Positions 17,720 through 25,441 of a stretch of DNA of 64,000 nt are shown here, piece by piece. The position numbers and the translations under genes were made by a program. Below the pieces are notes generated by a model that did no database searches, had not been told where the DNA came from, and was given only the letters and a program-made list of their open reading frames with translations. Source of the stretch: Streptomyces sp. NBC_00091. GTDB taxonomy: Bacteria > Actinomycetota > Actinomycetes > Streptomycetales > Streptomycetaceae. The stretch lies in assembly GCF_026343185.1 (NCBI RefSeq), contig NZ_JAPEMA010000001.1, forward strand, positions 2,976,001 through 3,040,000. Reading direction: 5' to 3'. How positions within the stretch are numbered: the first letter of the stretch is position 1; each line of letters begins with the position of its first letter.

Positions 17720-19249
17720 ATGGACACGAGGCGCCTGCTGCGTACCACCGGGACCGTGATCGCAGCCGGCGGGCTGCTGATCTCCGGGTGCACCTCCGGG
17801 GGGCCGGACGTGGCCTCGGCCGAGCCGAGCGCCGTCCCCGCGGCCCTGCGCCCGTACTACGAGCAGAAGCTGAACTGGCGCGACTGCGGTGTCCCCGGCT
17901 TCCAGTGCTCCACCCTGAAGGCGCCGCTGGACTACGCGGACCCCGGCTCCGGCCAGGACGTCGAGCTCGCCGTTGCCCGACGCCCGGCCACCGGCCCGGG
18001 CAAGCGCCTGGGCTCCCTGGTGGTCAACCCCGGCGGACCCGGCGGTTCCGGCATCGGCTACCTCCAGGCGTACGCGGGCATCGGCTACCCGGCGGCCGTG
18101 CGCGCCCAGTACGACATGGTCTCCTTCGACCCGCGCGGGGTCGCCCGCAGCAGCCCCGTCGAGTGCCTGACCGGCCCGGGGATGGACCGGTTCACCCAGG
18201 TCGACCAGACGCCGGACGACCAGGAGGAGCGGGCCCGGCTGGTGGCCGCGTTCAAGGAGTTCGCGGCGGGCTGCGAGACGCGCTCGCAGCGGGTCCTGCC
18301 GCACGTCTCCACCGTGGACGCCGCCCGGGACATGGACATGCTGCGCGGGGTGCTGGGCGACGAGAAGCTGAACTACGTCGGAGCCTCGTACGGCACCTTC
18401 CTCGGCGCCACGTACGCGGACCTCTTCCCGGGGCGCGTGGGCCGGCTGGTCCTGGACGGCGCGATGGACCCCTCGCGCTCGGCGGTCGACCTCAACCGCG
18501 ACCAGACGGCGGGCTTCGAGACGGCCTTCCGCTCCTTCGCGAAGGACTGCGCGAAGCAGCCCGACTGCCCGCTGGGCAAGGGCGGTCCGGACGCGGTGGC
18601 GGAGCGCCTGAAGGAGTTCTTCCGCAAGGTCGACGCCCAGCCGGTCCCCTCGGGCGACCCAGCCCGCCCGCTGGGCGAGGCACTCGCGACGACGGGCGTG
18701 ATCGCGGCGCTGTACGACGAGAGCGCCTGGCCGCAGCTGCGGGAGTCCCTCGCCGACGCGATGAAGGGCGACGGGGCCGGCCTGCTGGCCCTCGCCGACA
18801 GCTACTACGAGCGCGAGGCGGACGGCACGTACGCCAACCTCATGTACGCCAACGCCGCCGTGAACTGCCTCGACCAGCCCCCGGCCTTCAGCGGCCCGGA
18901 AGCGGTGGACGCCGCGCTGCCCTCCTTCCAGAAGGCCTCCCCGGTCTTCGGCGAGGGGCTGGCCTGGGCCTCGCTGAACTGCGCGTACTGGCCGGTGAAG
19001 GCAACGGGCTCGGCGAAGCCCCTGAAGGCGGCGGGTGCGGCCCCGATCGTGGTGGTCGGCACGACGCGCGACCCGGCGACCCCGTACAAGTGGGCCCAGG
19101 CCCTGGCCGGCCAGCTCGACTCGGGCACCCTCCTCACGTACGACGGCGACGGCCACACGGCGTACGGCCGCGGCAGCGAGTGCGTCGACAACGCGATCAA
19201 CCGCTACCTCCTGGAGGGCCACCCCCCGGCGTCCGGCAAGCGCTGCTGA
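17720..19249 (+). CDS. Secreted alpha/beta-hydrolase lipoprotein, tripeptidyl aminopeptidase family
   Basis: This 509-residue protein has a signal peptide ending in the lipobox LLISGC (lipidated Cys about residue 26). It then shows the oxyanion motif NPGGPGGSG, the nucleophile elbow GASYGT with Ser223, the acid in TTRDPATP and the His in GDGHTAYGR. This is the SlpD/SlpE/Tap layout of Streptomyces mycelium-associated tripeptidyl aminopeptidases. C-terminal Cys residues (SECVDN and the final KRC) probably form disulfides. It is the last gene before the tRNA and element boundary. The true substrate could be peptides or esters. Confidence 0.88.
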   Translation: MDTRRLLRTTGTVIAAGGLLISGCTSGGPDVASAEPSAVPAALRPYYEQKLNWRDCGVPGFQCSTLKAPLDYADPGSGQDVELAVARRPATGPGKRLGSLVVNPGGPGGSGIGYLQAYAGIGYPAAVRAQYDMVSFDPRGVARSSPVECLTGPGMDRFTQVDQTPDDQEERARLVAAFKEFAAGCETRSQRVLPHVSTVDAARDMDMLRGVLGDEKLNYVGASYGTFLGATYADLFPGRVGRLVLDGAMDPSRSAVDLNRDQTAGFETAFRSFAKDCAKQPDCPLGKGGPDAVAERLKEFFRKVDAQPVPSGDPARPLGEALATTGVIAALYDESAWPQLRESLADAMKGDGAGLLALADSYYEREADGTYANLMYANAAVNCLDQPPAFSGPEAVDAALPSFQKASPVFGEGLAWASLNCAYWPVKATGSAKPLKAAGAAPIVVVGTTRDPATPYKWAQALAGQLDSGTLLTYDGDGHTAYGRGSECVDNAINRYLLEGHPPASGKRC

Positions 19250-19351
19250 CCCCCTCCAGCCCCGGTTCGGGGCACCCGGTTTAACCCTGTAGACTTGGCG
19301 CCGCTGCTGATGAGAGCCTCCCTCCAAGGGAACTCCTGTCTTCGCAGCGGT

Positions 19352-19425
19352 GCCGCCTTAGCTCAGTTGGCCAGAGCAACGCACTCGTAATGCGTAGGTC
19401 TCGGGTTCGAATCCCGAAGGCGGCT
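19352..19425 (+). tRNA. tRNA-Thr (anticodon CGU)
   Basis: The cloverleaf reads from the sequence. Acceptor GCCGCCT (19352-19358) pairs with AGGCGGC (19418-19424). The D arm is GCTC...GAGC. The anticodon stem ACGCA/TGCGT encloses loop CTCGTAA, giving anticodon CGT. The T arm is TCGGG-TTCGAAT-CCCGA. The discriminator is T and CCA is not encoded. It serves as the integration site of the element to its right; the element restores the 3' half, so the gene stays intact. Confidence 0.95.
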
Positions 19426-19476
19426 CTGTAGAACCCCCAGGACTCACTCGCCGTGACCTGGGGGTTTTGCTATTTC
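19384..19476 (+). repeat. attL: left copy of the 93-bp att repeat
   Basis: These 93 bases, running from the tRNA anticodon loop through the tRNA terminator to TATTTC, recur without mismatch at 49177-49269. The bases on either side differ (A/C before and C/T after). That is the signature of site-specific integration into a tRNA 3' end. The repeat is unusually long because it includes the downstream terminator. Confidence 0.95.
19432..19468 (+). terminator. tRNA-Thr terminator inside attL
   Basis: The stem AACCCCCAGG/CCTGGGGGTT has a 15-base loop and a short T run. Because it lies inside the att repeat, a second copy is present at the attR end (49225-49261). Confidence 0.85.
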
Positions 19477-19519
19477 CGGGGCCGGTCGGCGCATGCGGAG
19501 GCTGGGGCCCGAAACCCCG

Positions 19520-19542
19520 TGCGTGAGCGATGCGTGAGCGGA
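19520..19542. promoter_or_regulatory. Left arm-type integrase site
   Basis: Two tandem copies of TGCGTGAGCG, the first followed by A and the second by GA, form a 23-base block. It recurs at 49039-49061 with one mismatch. In the circular form the two blocks flank the att core, as arm-type integrase or xis sites do. Function is inferred from position. Confidence 0.65.
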
Positions 19543-19549
19543 GGGGCCG

Positions 19550-21160
19550 TCAGCCCTTCTTAGCGGCCTTCTTGGCCTTGCCCTTCCTCTTCCCCTTGGC
19601 CTTCGCCTTCTCGGCGTGCCTGGCCTTCTTGGCGGCCTTGCGGGCCTGCTCTTCCTGCTCCGCCTTGCGTTGGAGGGGGACCAGCTTGGCGGTGGCCTCG
19701 GCTGCGCTCTTGCCGACGTGGGGGAGCACGCTCTGGTAGATGTCGCGCGTGATCCGGGTGTCGCTGTGGCCGAGGGTGTCCGACACGATCTTGATGTCGA
19801 TGTCGGCCGCCAACATGAGCGTCGCCGCGCCGTGACGGAGATCGTGCAGCCGGATCGGCGGCAGCCCGGAGGCCGCGACGAGCCGCTCGAAGAGGTCGGT
19901 GACCTTGCCCGGGTGGAGCCAGGAGCCGTCCTCCTGGGTGAAGACGAGCCCGGTGTTCACCCAGGCCGCCCCCCACTCCGCGCGGTCGGCTTCCTGCTGC
20001 TTGCGGTGCCGCTCCAGGACGCCGACGGTGTCGTCGTCGAGCGCGACGACGCGGAAGCCGCTGTCCGTCTTCGGCTCGGACGCCTCGACCCCCCAGCCAT
20101 CCTGGACGAGCTGCCCCGTCACGGTGAGGGAGTGGCGGTCGAGATTGGTCTCCGACCAGGGCTGCCCGCACGCCTCCCCGCGCCGCAGGCCGCGGAAGGC
20201 GATGAGGTGCCACATGGCGTACAGCCGATCGCCTGCGACGAAGTCGAGGAAAGCGCCTGTCTGTTCCGGCGTCCAGACCATCACCGGGGAGGGCTTCTCA
20301 CCGGTCTGCTCCCACTTGGCGACCCGCTCGTCCGTCCACACCAGCGCCTTCGGCTTGCGCACCGGATCGATCTCTACGTGGGCCGCCGGGTTGAACGTGA
20401 TGATCTGCTGCCCGATCGCATCGTTCAGGGACGCGCGGAGCGTCGCCTTCACGTGCTGGCGCGTCGCCGGACCTGTCACCCGGCGGAAGGCCGGCATCGC
20501 GTCGAGCGCCGCCTTCAGCGCCTTCCGGCGAGCACGGTTCTCGCCGCCCTTCCAAGGGATCGTCGCCAACTCCTCTACGGCAGCGCGTCGCTGGGCGTTC
20601 TGCTCCAAGACCTCGGCGTTGCCGTCGGCGATGGCCGTGAACATCTCGCTCAGGTGGCTGACCCGTAGCCGGTCGAGGCGCCGGTGCCCGATGCGCGGCT
20701 TGAGGTGCACGCGGATGTCGGTCTCGTACCGGCTGATGCCCGACTTCCGGATCCGCTTGCCCGCCAGCCAGCGGTTCAGCCACTCGGCGACGGTCAGGCT
20801 GCCGACGAGATCCTGGCCGGCCTTGAGCCGCCGCCGGGTCTCCTCCACGTCGGGCAGGGGCAGCTTCTCGCCGCTGACTTCGGCGAGCATCTCAGCGACC
20901 AGCTGTATGCCTTCGGGGTCGTCGGCGTCTGCGAGTCCCAGGAGGGCTCGTACGTGGTCGAGGTCGGCCTGGGCCGCCTTGAGGCTGCTGTACCCGCCAC
21001 GGGCGAAGGATCGCCGGCTGCCGTCCTCGTGGGGCGGCAGCTCCTGGCGTATGGAGTAGGTGCAGTGGTTCCTGCTGTTGCGCTTGGGACAGGAACTGCC
21101 GAGTTCCTTGCCGGTCTTGGGGTCACGGCAGGAGCAGCGGCGGTAGGTGGAGCCCTTCAA
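19550..21160 (-). CDS. int: Tyrosine recombinase integrase with Cys-rich N-terminus
   Basis: This 536-residue protein has an N-terminal Cys/His cluster (YRRCSCRD, SSCPK, NHCTYS) typical of integrases of actinobacterial integrative elements. A SAM-like core-binding domain follows. The catalytic domain has Arg I in FRGLRRGEACG, the box II HDLRHGAAT (H-x-x-R), LGHSDTRITRDIY with the His and the nucleophilic Tyr, and a Lys-rich tail. The start is taken as TTG at 21160, which overlaps the TGA of the upstream XRE gene (TTGA), so the two are coupled; the frame upstream is Arg/His-rich and not protein-like. It lies 73 bases inside attL and points towards it. Confidence 0.93.
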   Translation of the reverse strand: MKGSTYRRCSCRDPKTGKELGSSCPKRNSRNHCTYSIRQELPPHEDGSRRSFARGGYSSLKAAQADLDHVRALLGLADADDPEGIQLVAEMLAEVSGEKLPLPDVEETRRRLKAGQDLVGSLTVAEWLNRWLAGKRIRKSGISRYETDIRVHLKPRIGHRRLDRLRVSHLSEMFTAIADGNAEVLEQNAQRRAAVEELATIPWKGGENRARRKALKAALDAMPAFRRVTGPATRQHVKATLRASLNDAIGQQIITFNPAAHVEIDPVRKPKALVWTDERVAKWEQTGEKPSPVMVWTPEQTGAFLDFVAGDRLYAMWHLIAFRGLRRGEACGQPWSETNLDRHSLTVTGQLVQDGWGVEASEPKTDSGFRVVALDDDTVGVLERHRKQQEADRAEWGAAWVNTGLVFTQEDGSWLHPGKVTDLFERLVAASGLPPIRLHDLRHGAATLMLAADIDIKIVSDTLGHSDTRITRDIYQSVLPHVGKSAAEATAKLVPLQRKAEQEEQARKAAKKARHAEKAKAKGKRKGKAKKAAKKG

Positions 21161-21837
21161 ATGTTGTCCTCGTCGTCGGTGTCGGTGTCGGGTACGTCGA
21201 TGTCGGTGAGTGCCGGTGGCAGTTCTGGCGGAGTGGCGCCCTCTTCGCGGATGTCCTCGCGGAGGCCAAGGAGGCTCCACTTGGCCTCGTCGGCACGCTT
21301 GGCGTAGTCGTCCTTCCTGCGTTCGGCTTCCTCGCGTTGGGTGGGTGTGGTCGCCGTCTTCGCTGCGAACTCAGCCCGCTCTGTCTCGCGTAGGGCGGCT
21401 TCGACAGTGCGGACCAGGCTGGCGTGGCGGTTGAAGTCGGGGATCAGTCCGGAGTCGAGGGCGTCGTGGCTGGGCTCCTCGGCGGTGAACTTCCGCATGG
21501 CCTCCCAGGTCGGGATGAGCTCGTGGAAGGGAAGTTCCTGCGTCTCCTCGACGTAGCCGACGGGGAAGATCAGGCAGATCGGGGATGTGTACAGGGCGGC
21601 GGCCAGGATCATGACATCGACCAGGGGCAGGTTGGCCCTGCGGCCCGACTCCAGGTTGGCGATCACGTTGCGCGGGATGGGGTGGCCGAGCTCTTCGCAG
21701 CGATCGGCCAGGCGCTGTGCGCTCCAGCGCATCTCCTTCCTCCGCCGCCGGACCTCGCCGGCGACGTTTTGCTTGATCCGGTCGACCCACTCCGGGAAGT
21801 CGTCCTCGTCTTCATCATCGAAACGACGTTGTGTCAT
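21157..21837 (-). CDS. XRE-family transcriptional regulator
   Basis: This 226-residue protein has a helix-turn-helix at about residues 25-85 (RRRRKEMRWSAQRLADRCEE through NVIANLESGRRANLPL). A hydrophobic segment follows, then a charged helical C-terminus (RTVEAALRETERAE) and an acidic tail. Such regulators sit beside integrases of Streptomyces integrative elements and probably control excision and transfer. The gene overlaps the integrase start and should be co-transcribed with it. A perfect inverted repeat spans its own start codon, suggesting autorepression. Confidence 0.85.
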   Translation of the reverse strand: MTQRRFDDEDEDDFPEWVDRIKQNVAGEVRRRRKEMRWSAQRLADRCEELGHPIPRNVIANLESGRRANLPLVDVMILAAALYTSPICLIFPVGYVEETQELPFHELIPTWEAMRKFTAEEPSHDALDSGLIPDFNRHASLVRTVEAALRETERAEFAAKTATTPTQREEAERRKDDYAKRADEAKWSLLGLREDIREEGATPPELPPALTDIDVPDTDTDDEDNI

Positions 21838-21847
21838 GCAGACACAA
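21829..21847. promoter_or_regulatory. Candidate operator over the XRE start codon
   Basis: The perfect inverted repeat TTGTGTC-N5-GACACAA includes the ATG of the XRE regulator (complement at 21835-21837). Its position between the divergent regulator/integrase and xis/DUF3631 units fits an autoregulatory switch. Confidence 0.55.
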
Positions 21848-21966
21848 TATCTTTTTCATCATGGAACTCATACGCCTGGAGCCGGATGCGATGACGTGTT
21901 CGCCGTGGGCTGTGACGAGAGGGGCGCCGCGTGCGCGATATCCCGACTGGAACTGGGTCGAATGGG

Positions 21967-22161
21967 ATGAGCCGGGATCAGCTCCTGGCCCTACCGGTGT
22001 CCATTGACCTGGAGGCGGGCAACCGTGCTCTGGGGATCGGGCGGAGCAAGGGCTATGAGTTGGCGAAGCGCGACCAGTACCCGTGCAAGGTGCTCCGGGT
22101 GGGCAACGGGTACCGCGTGGTGACGGCGGACCTGCTGAACCTGCTGGGTCTGGCCGCTTGA
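21967..22161 (+). CDS. Small MerR/excisionase-type DNA-binding protein
   Basis: This 64-residue protein has the helix-turn-helix pattern of AlpA/Xis-like proteins: DLEAGNRALGIGRSKGYELAKRDQYPCKVLRVGNGYRVVTADLL can be followed in its residues 10-55. The second helix (SKGYELAKR) and the wing (VLRVGNGYRV) are clear. The ATG at 21967 is preferred over the GTG at 21931 because the longer N-terminus is not conserved-looking. It diverges from the XRE/int pair. Its likely role is directing excision or activating the transfer genes; that is inference. Confidence 0.75.
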   Translation: MSRDQLLALPVSIDLEAGNRALGIGRSKGYELAKRDQYPCKVLRVGNGYRVVTADLLNLLGLAA

Positions 22162-22391
22162 GGGCGAGGGAAGGTATCAGGGCGTTCTGCGCTGAGCTGA
22201 CACAGAAGCGCTGGACTGTGCCCGGGGTCGTACGTACTGTTCGTGTTCCCCCGGCGCGGCCAAGTGCCCCTGGGACATGGGTGAGCCCCCGACGCGCCAA
22301 CGTCGGAGGCCCTGGCAATACCCACACACGCGATCACACGGTCGACCCGAGTGGCCTGCATGCACGCGGCCACAGGAGAAGGAGCTGCCTC

Positions 22392-23654
22392 TTGAAACCT
22401 ACGACATCCACGCCCCCTGCCGCACCCGCCGAGGCGAGCTGGCCCGTGACCGCAATCCCCGGTCGGCCGGGCGCCCATCTCGCCTCGATGGAGCAGCCGG
22501 ACGCCACACCCGAGGCGCCCCTGGCCGAGCAGGACGCTGCCTCCTTCGGGCCCCGTCCCGAAGGTGAACAGGTCCTGGATGACCTGGCCGCACAGATCAA
22601 GCGCTACGTCATCCTGCCCAGCGGCGAGGCCCTGACAGCAGTGGTCTTGTGGGTGGCGGCCACCCACCTGCAGACCGCGTGGCAGCACGCACCGCGCCTG
22701 GCCGTGGTCGGTCCGGCGAAGCGGTGCGGCAAGTCCCGCCTGCTGGATGTGGTCACCGAGACGGTCCATGATCCGCTGGTCACGGTGAACGCCTCGGCTG
22801 CCGCGATCTTCCGGTCGATCACGGAGGCTCCGCCCACGCTGCTGGTCGACGAGGCGGACACCCTGTTCGGCTCGGCGAAGGTGGCGGAGAAGAACGAGGA
22901 GATGCGCGGCCTGCTGAACGCCGGCCATCAGCGCAACCGGCCCACGCTGCGGGTGTCCGGCCCCAACCATGAGGTGTCGAAGTTCCCCACCTTCGCCATG
23001 GCTGCCCTCGCCGGCATCGGCGACCTCCCCGACACCATCATGGACCGGTCGGTCGTGATCCGGATGCGACGGCGCAGGCCGGGCGAGAAGGTGGCGGAAT
23101 TCCGCAGCGCCCGCGACATCCCCGCACTCAACACCCTGCGCGACCGGCTCGTGGGCTGGCTGGCCCCACTGCGCACCGCCGCGATGGAGCTGACGCCCGC
23201 CATGCCGGTCGAGGACCGTGCCGCTGATACGTGGGAGCCGCTGGTCGCGGTCGCCGACCTCGCCGGAGGCGGCTGGCCTGAGCGTGCCCGTACCGCCTGC
23301 CGGGCGATGACGAAGCATGAGGCGGAGCAGGACCAGGACAGCAGCGGCCTGGGCATCAGGCTGCTGGCGGACATCCGCCGCGCCTTCGAGAGTGAGGGTA
23401 ACCCGCCGGTGATCCGCACCAGCCGTCTCCTGGACATCCTGAACAAGGACGAGGAGACGCCCTGGCCGGACTACACGGCCAGTGGCCTGACGCCGCGTGG
23501 TCTGCAGATCCTGCTGAAGGACTACGGCATCAGCTCGGCCAACCGCCGCTTCCACGGCGACGTCCAGGCCAAGGGCTTCACCCGCCTGCAGTTCACCGAC
23601 GCCTGGGCCCGCTACTGCCCTGCCCCGCAGCCGGAACCTGCCGCCGGGGCCTGA
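22392..23654 (+). CDS. DUF3631-domain P-loop ATPase
   Basis: This 420-residue protein has Walker A GPAKRCGKS at residues 107-115, Walker B TLLVDEADTLF, and sensor-like text SGPNHEVSKFPTFAMAALAG. A C-terminal DUF3631 region with helix-turn-helix character contains RTSRLLDILNKDEETPWPDY. DUF3631 proteins act with replication or transfer genes of actinobacterial plasmids and integrative elements and resemble phage-type helicase/primase C-termini. The start is TTG at 22392 with AGGAGAAGGAG just upstream, which rules out the long frame from 22083. The 230 bases before it contain no gene I can support and probably hold the promoter. Confidence 0.82.
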   Translation: MKPTTSTPPAAPAEASWPVTAIPGRPGAHLASMEQPDATPEAPLAEQDAASFGPRPEGEQVLDDLAAQIKRYVILPSGEALTAVVLWVAATHLQTAWQHAPRLAVVGPAKRCGKSRLLDVVTETVHDPLVTVNASAAAIFRSITEAPPTLLVDEADTLFGSAKVAEKNEEMRGLLNAGHQRNRPTLRVSGPNHEVSKFPTFAMAALAGIGDLPDTIMDRSVVIRMRRRRPGEKVAEFRSARDIPALNTLRDRLVGWLAPLRTAAMELTPAMPVEDRAADTWEPLVAVADLAGGGWPERARTACRAMTKHEAEQDQDSSGLGIRLLADIRRAFESEGNPPVIRTSRLLDILNKDEETPWPDYTASGLTPRGLQILLKDYGISSANRRFHGDVQAKGFTRLQFTDAWARYCPAPQPEPAAGA

Positions 23655-23874
23655 CCTGGCACCACCCGTCGCGACCCGTCGCGCCGCAGGTCAAGCCGGT
23701 TACGAGTCACTGGCCCGCAACGAGTCGACTCGACATCAACGCCCCACCCGTACCTGCCCTGACCAGGCCTGCGACGAGTCGCAACGGGTTCCACCCCTCC
23801 ACAGGCGGCCACGCCGCGCTCCGCCCTGCCCAGCGTGGCCGCCCCCACCCCCACCGTCCTTGGAGCACATCCGC

Positions 23875-24669
23875 TTGTCCTCACCCGCCACCACAGCCCC
23901 CAGCAGCAAGGGGCTCACCGCGATCCGCGTGGGCATCGCCGTCATCGGCGTTACCGGCTTCGCTCTCTCCTACGCCGCCCTGCGTCAGATGGCCGTGGCC
24001 ACCAATACCCCCGGCCCGCTTACCTACGCCTTCCCCATCCTGATCGACGGGTTCATCGCCATCGGTACCGGCGCTCTCCTCCTCATGCGCACCGCACCCT
24101 GGCGGGCCCGCTTGTACGTGTGGTCGCTGGTCGGCGTCGCAACCCTCACCAGCGTCTGGGCCAACGCCCTCCACGCGATCCGCCTCAACCAGCAGATCCG
24201 CCACGGGGGGATCCACCTGGACGACGTGACCGTCGGCGCCCTTTCCGCCATCGCACCCCTCGCACTGGCCGGAGCCGTCCACTTCTACCTCCTCACCCGC
24301 CACCACCAAGCCCGCCACGAGCTACCCGCCCACCCGGCGCAGCAGCCACCGGCGGAACTCCCCACGCCCCAGGCCGACGGCGGCGATATGGCGGAAAGCC
24401 CTCCCGCTGTCGCGGACGTCCCGACCCCGGCCTCGGCCCCGCCGACGACCTCTACGGCCAAGCCCAGGGGCCGGCGTCCCAGCGCCAGCGTGGACCAGCT
24501 CGTTGCGATCGGACGCACGGTCCCACGAGGGCCCAACGGACTGATCCAGCGCACCAAGTTCGAGGCAGCAGTCCGGGGCGAGGGCCACCCCGTCGCCAAG
24601 GACCGCCTGGTCGAGGCCATGGACATCATCCACGCCGAAACGGGCACCACGGCCGACACGCCTGCCTGA
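23875..24669 (+). CDS. DUF2637 SpdB-like membrane protein
   Basis: This is a 264-residue protein. Four transmembrane segments occupy about residues 12-145 (AIRVGIAVIGVTGFALSYAAL; PILIDGFIAIGTGALLLM; LYVWSLVGVATLTSVWANAL; GALSAIAPLALAGAVHFYLL). A Pro/Ala linker and a C-terminal helix-turn-helix-like part (LVAIGRTVPRGPNGLIQRTKF) follow. DUF2637 proteins resemble SpdB, which spreads plasmids within mycelium. The start is TTG at 23875 with GGAG at 23862-23865. It precedes the mobilisation genes. Finding a spread-type protein with a relaxase system rather than with TraB is notable. Confidence 0.8.
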   Translation: MSSPATTAPSSKGLTAIRVGIAVIGVTGFALSYAALRQMAVATNTPGPLTYAFPILIDGFIAIGTGALLLMRTAPWRARLYVWSLVGVATLTSVWANALHAIRLNQQIRHGGIHLDDVTVGALSAIAPLALAGAVHFYLLTRHHQARHELPAHPAQQPPAELPTPQADGGDMAESPPAVADVPTPASAPPTTSTAKPRGRRPSASVDQLVAIGRTVPRGPNGLIQRTKFEAAVRGEGHPVAKDRLVEAMDIIHAETGTTADTPA

Positions 24670-24790
24670 CCGACCCGCCTTGCCTGCCCGGCCGCCCCCG
24701 CACGGACCCGACACGGGGGCGGCCCCTCGTTCACGGCCTCCATCACCGTGACCCCACTACCCCATCCCAGACCTGCCCAGGAGCCTCCCC

Positions 24791-25441
24791 ATGCACGACC
24801 ACTCGAACCAACTCCCCACTCTCTCCGGACACATGCCCTCCACCCCAGCCACAGATCAGGCAGCAAGGTATGGCGTTGGACCGTCCAAGGGTCGGTCCAA
24901 CGCAGCCTCCGCCCCGGGGGTGGCGGAGGAGCTCCGGCGCGAGGGCGCACCGGAGCAGGGAGGGGCGAGCGAACCCGTCGGCGTTCCCGCCGTCGTGCGT
25001 GCCGCTGATGAAGCAGCGCTGTACCGCGTCGCTCGCCGCCGTGCCCGCGAAGAAGTCCAGCGCACCCAGCGTGTCGACGTCCGCTACAGCGTCACCGAGA
25101 AGCAGTCGATCCTTGCCGAAGCCCAACGCCTGGGCCTGGCCGCCGCTCACCTGGTGGGCGCGATCGTCATGGCTTACCTCCACGGAGGCTTCGAGATACC
25201 CGGCCAGCGCACCTCCTTCGACGACCTGATCGACGAGCTCGCCGCCCTGCGCGCGGAGATCGCCCCGATCGGCAAGAACGTCAACCAGATCGCCTTCAAA
25301 CTCAACTCCGGCGGCCATCCCCACCCTGTGGACAGCGCCGTCCTGGCCCAGGCTGAACGTCTCCTCGCCCTCGCCCGTACCGCAGCCGAGGCGATCGACA
25401 CCGCCTCGTACCAGGCGGCCGTAGCGAAGCAGGCGGCCTGA
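24791..25441 (+). CDS. mobC: MobC-type relaxosome accessory protein
   Basis: The conserved part (about residues 80-205) reads as MobC: VDVRYSVTEKQSILAEAQRLG, a hydrophobic helix, a region beginning SFDDLIDELAALRAEIAPIG, and NVNQIAFKLNSGG. Such proteins bind oriT and help the relaxase. The first 75 residues are low-complexity and are encoded by the three hairpins of the putative oriT. The true start may therefore be further in, for example a GTG near 24999 just before RAADEAALYRVARRR. The stop codon abuts the relaxase start (TGA then TTG), so the two are coupled. Confidence 0.8.
   Translation: MHDHSNQLPTLSGHMPSTPATDQAARYGVGPSKGRSNAASAPGVAEELRREGAPEQGGASEPVGVPAVVRAADEAALYRVARRRAREEVQRTQRVDVRYSVTEKQSILAEAQRLGLAAAHLVGAIVMAYLHGGFEIPGQRTSFDDLIDELAALRAEIAPIGKNVNQIAFKLNSGGHPHPVDSAVLAQAERLLALARTAAEAIDTASYQAAVAKQAA
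24873..24956. other. Candidate origin of transfer (three consecutive hairpins)
   Basis: Three inverted repeats follow one another: GCGTTGGACCG/CGGTCCAACGC (11 bp, 9-base loop, 24873-24903), CCTCCGCC/GGCGGAGG (8 bp, 24906-24929) and GCTCCGG/CCGGAGC (7 bp, 24931-24956). They lie just ahead of the conserved part of mobC, where oriT is normally found in mobilizable plasmids. No nick site can be assigned by eye. Confidence 0.55.
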
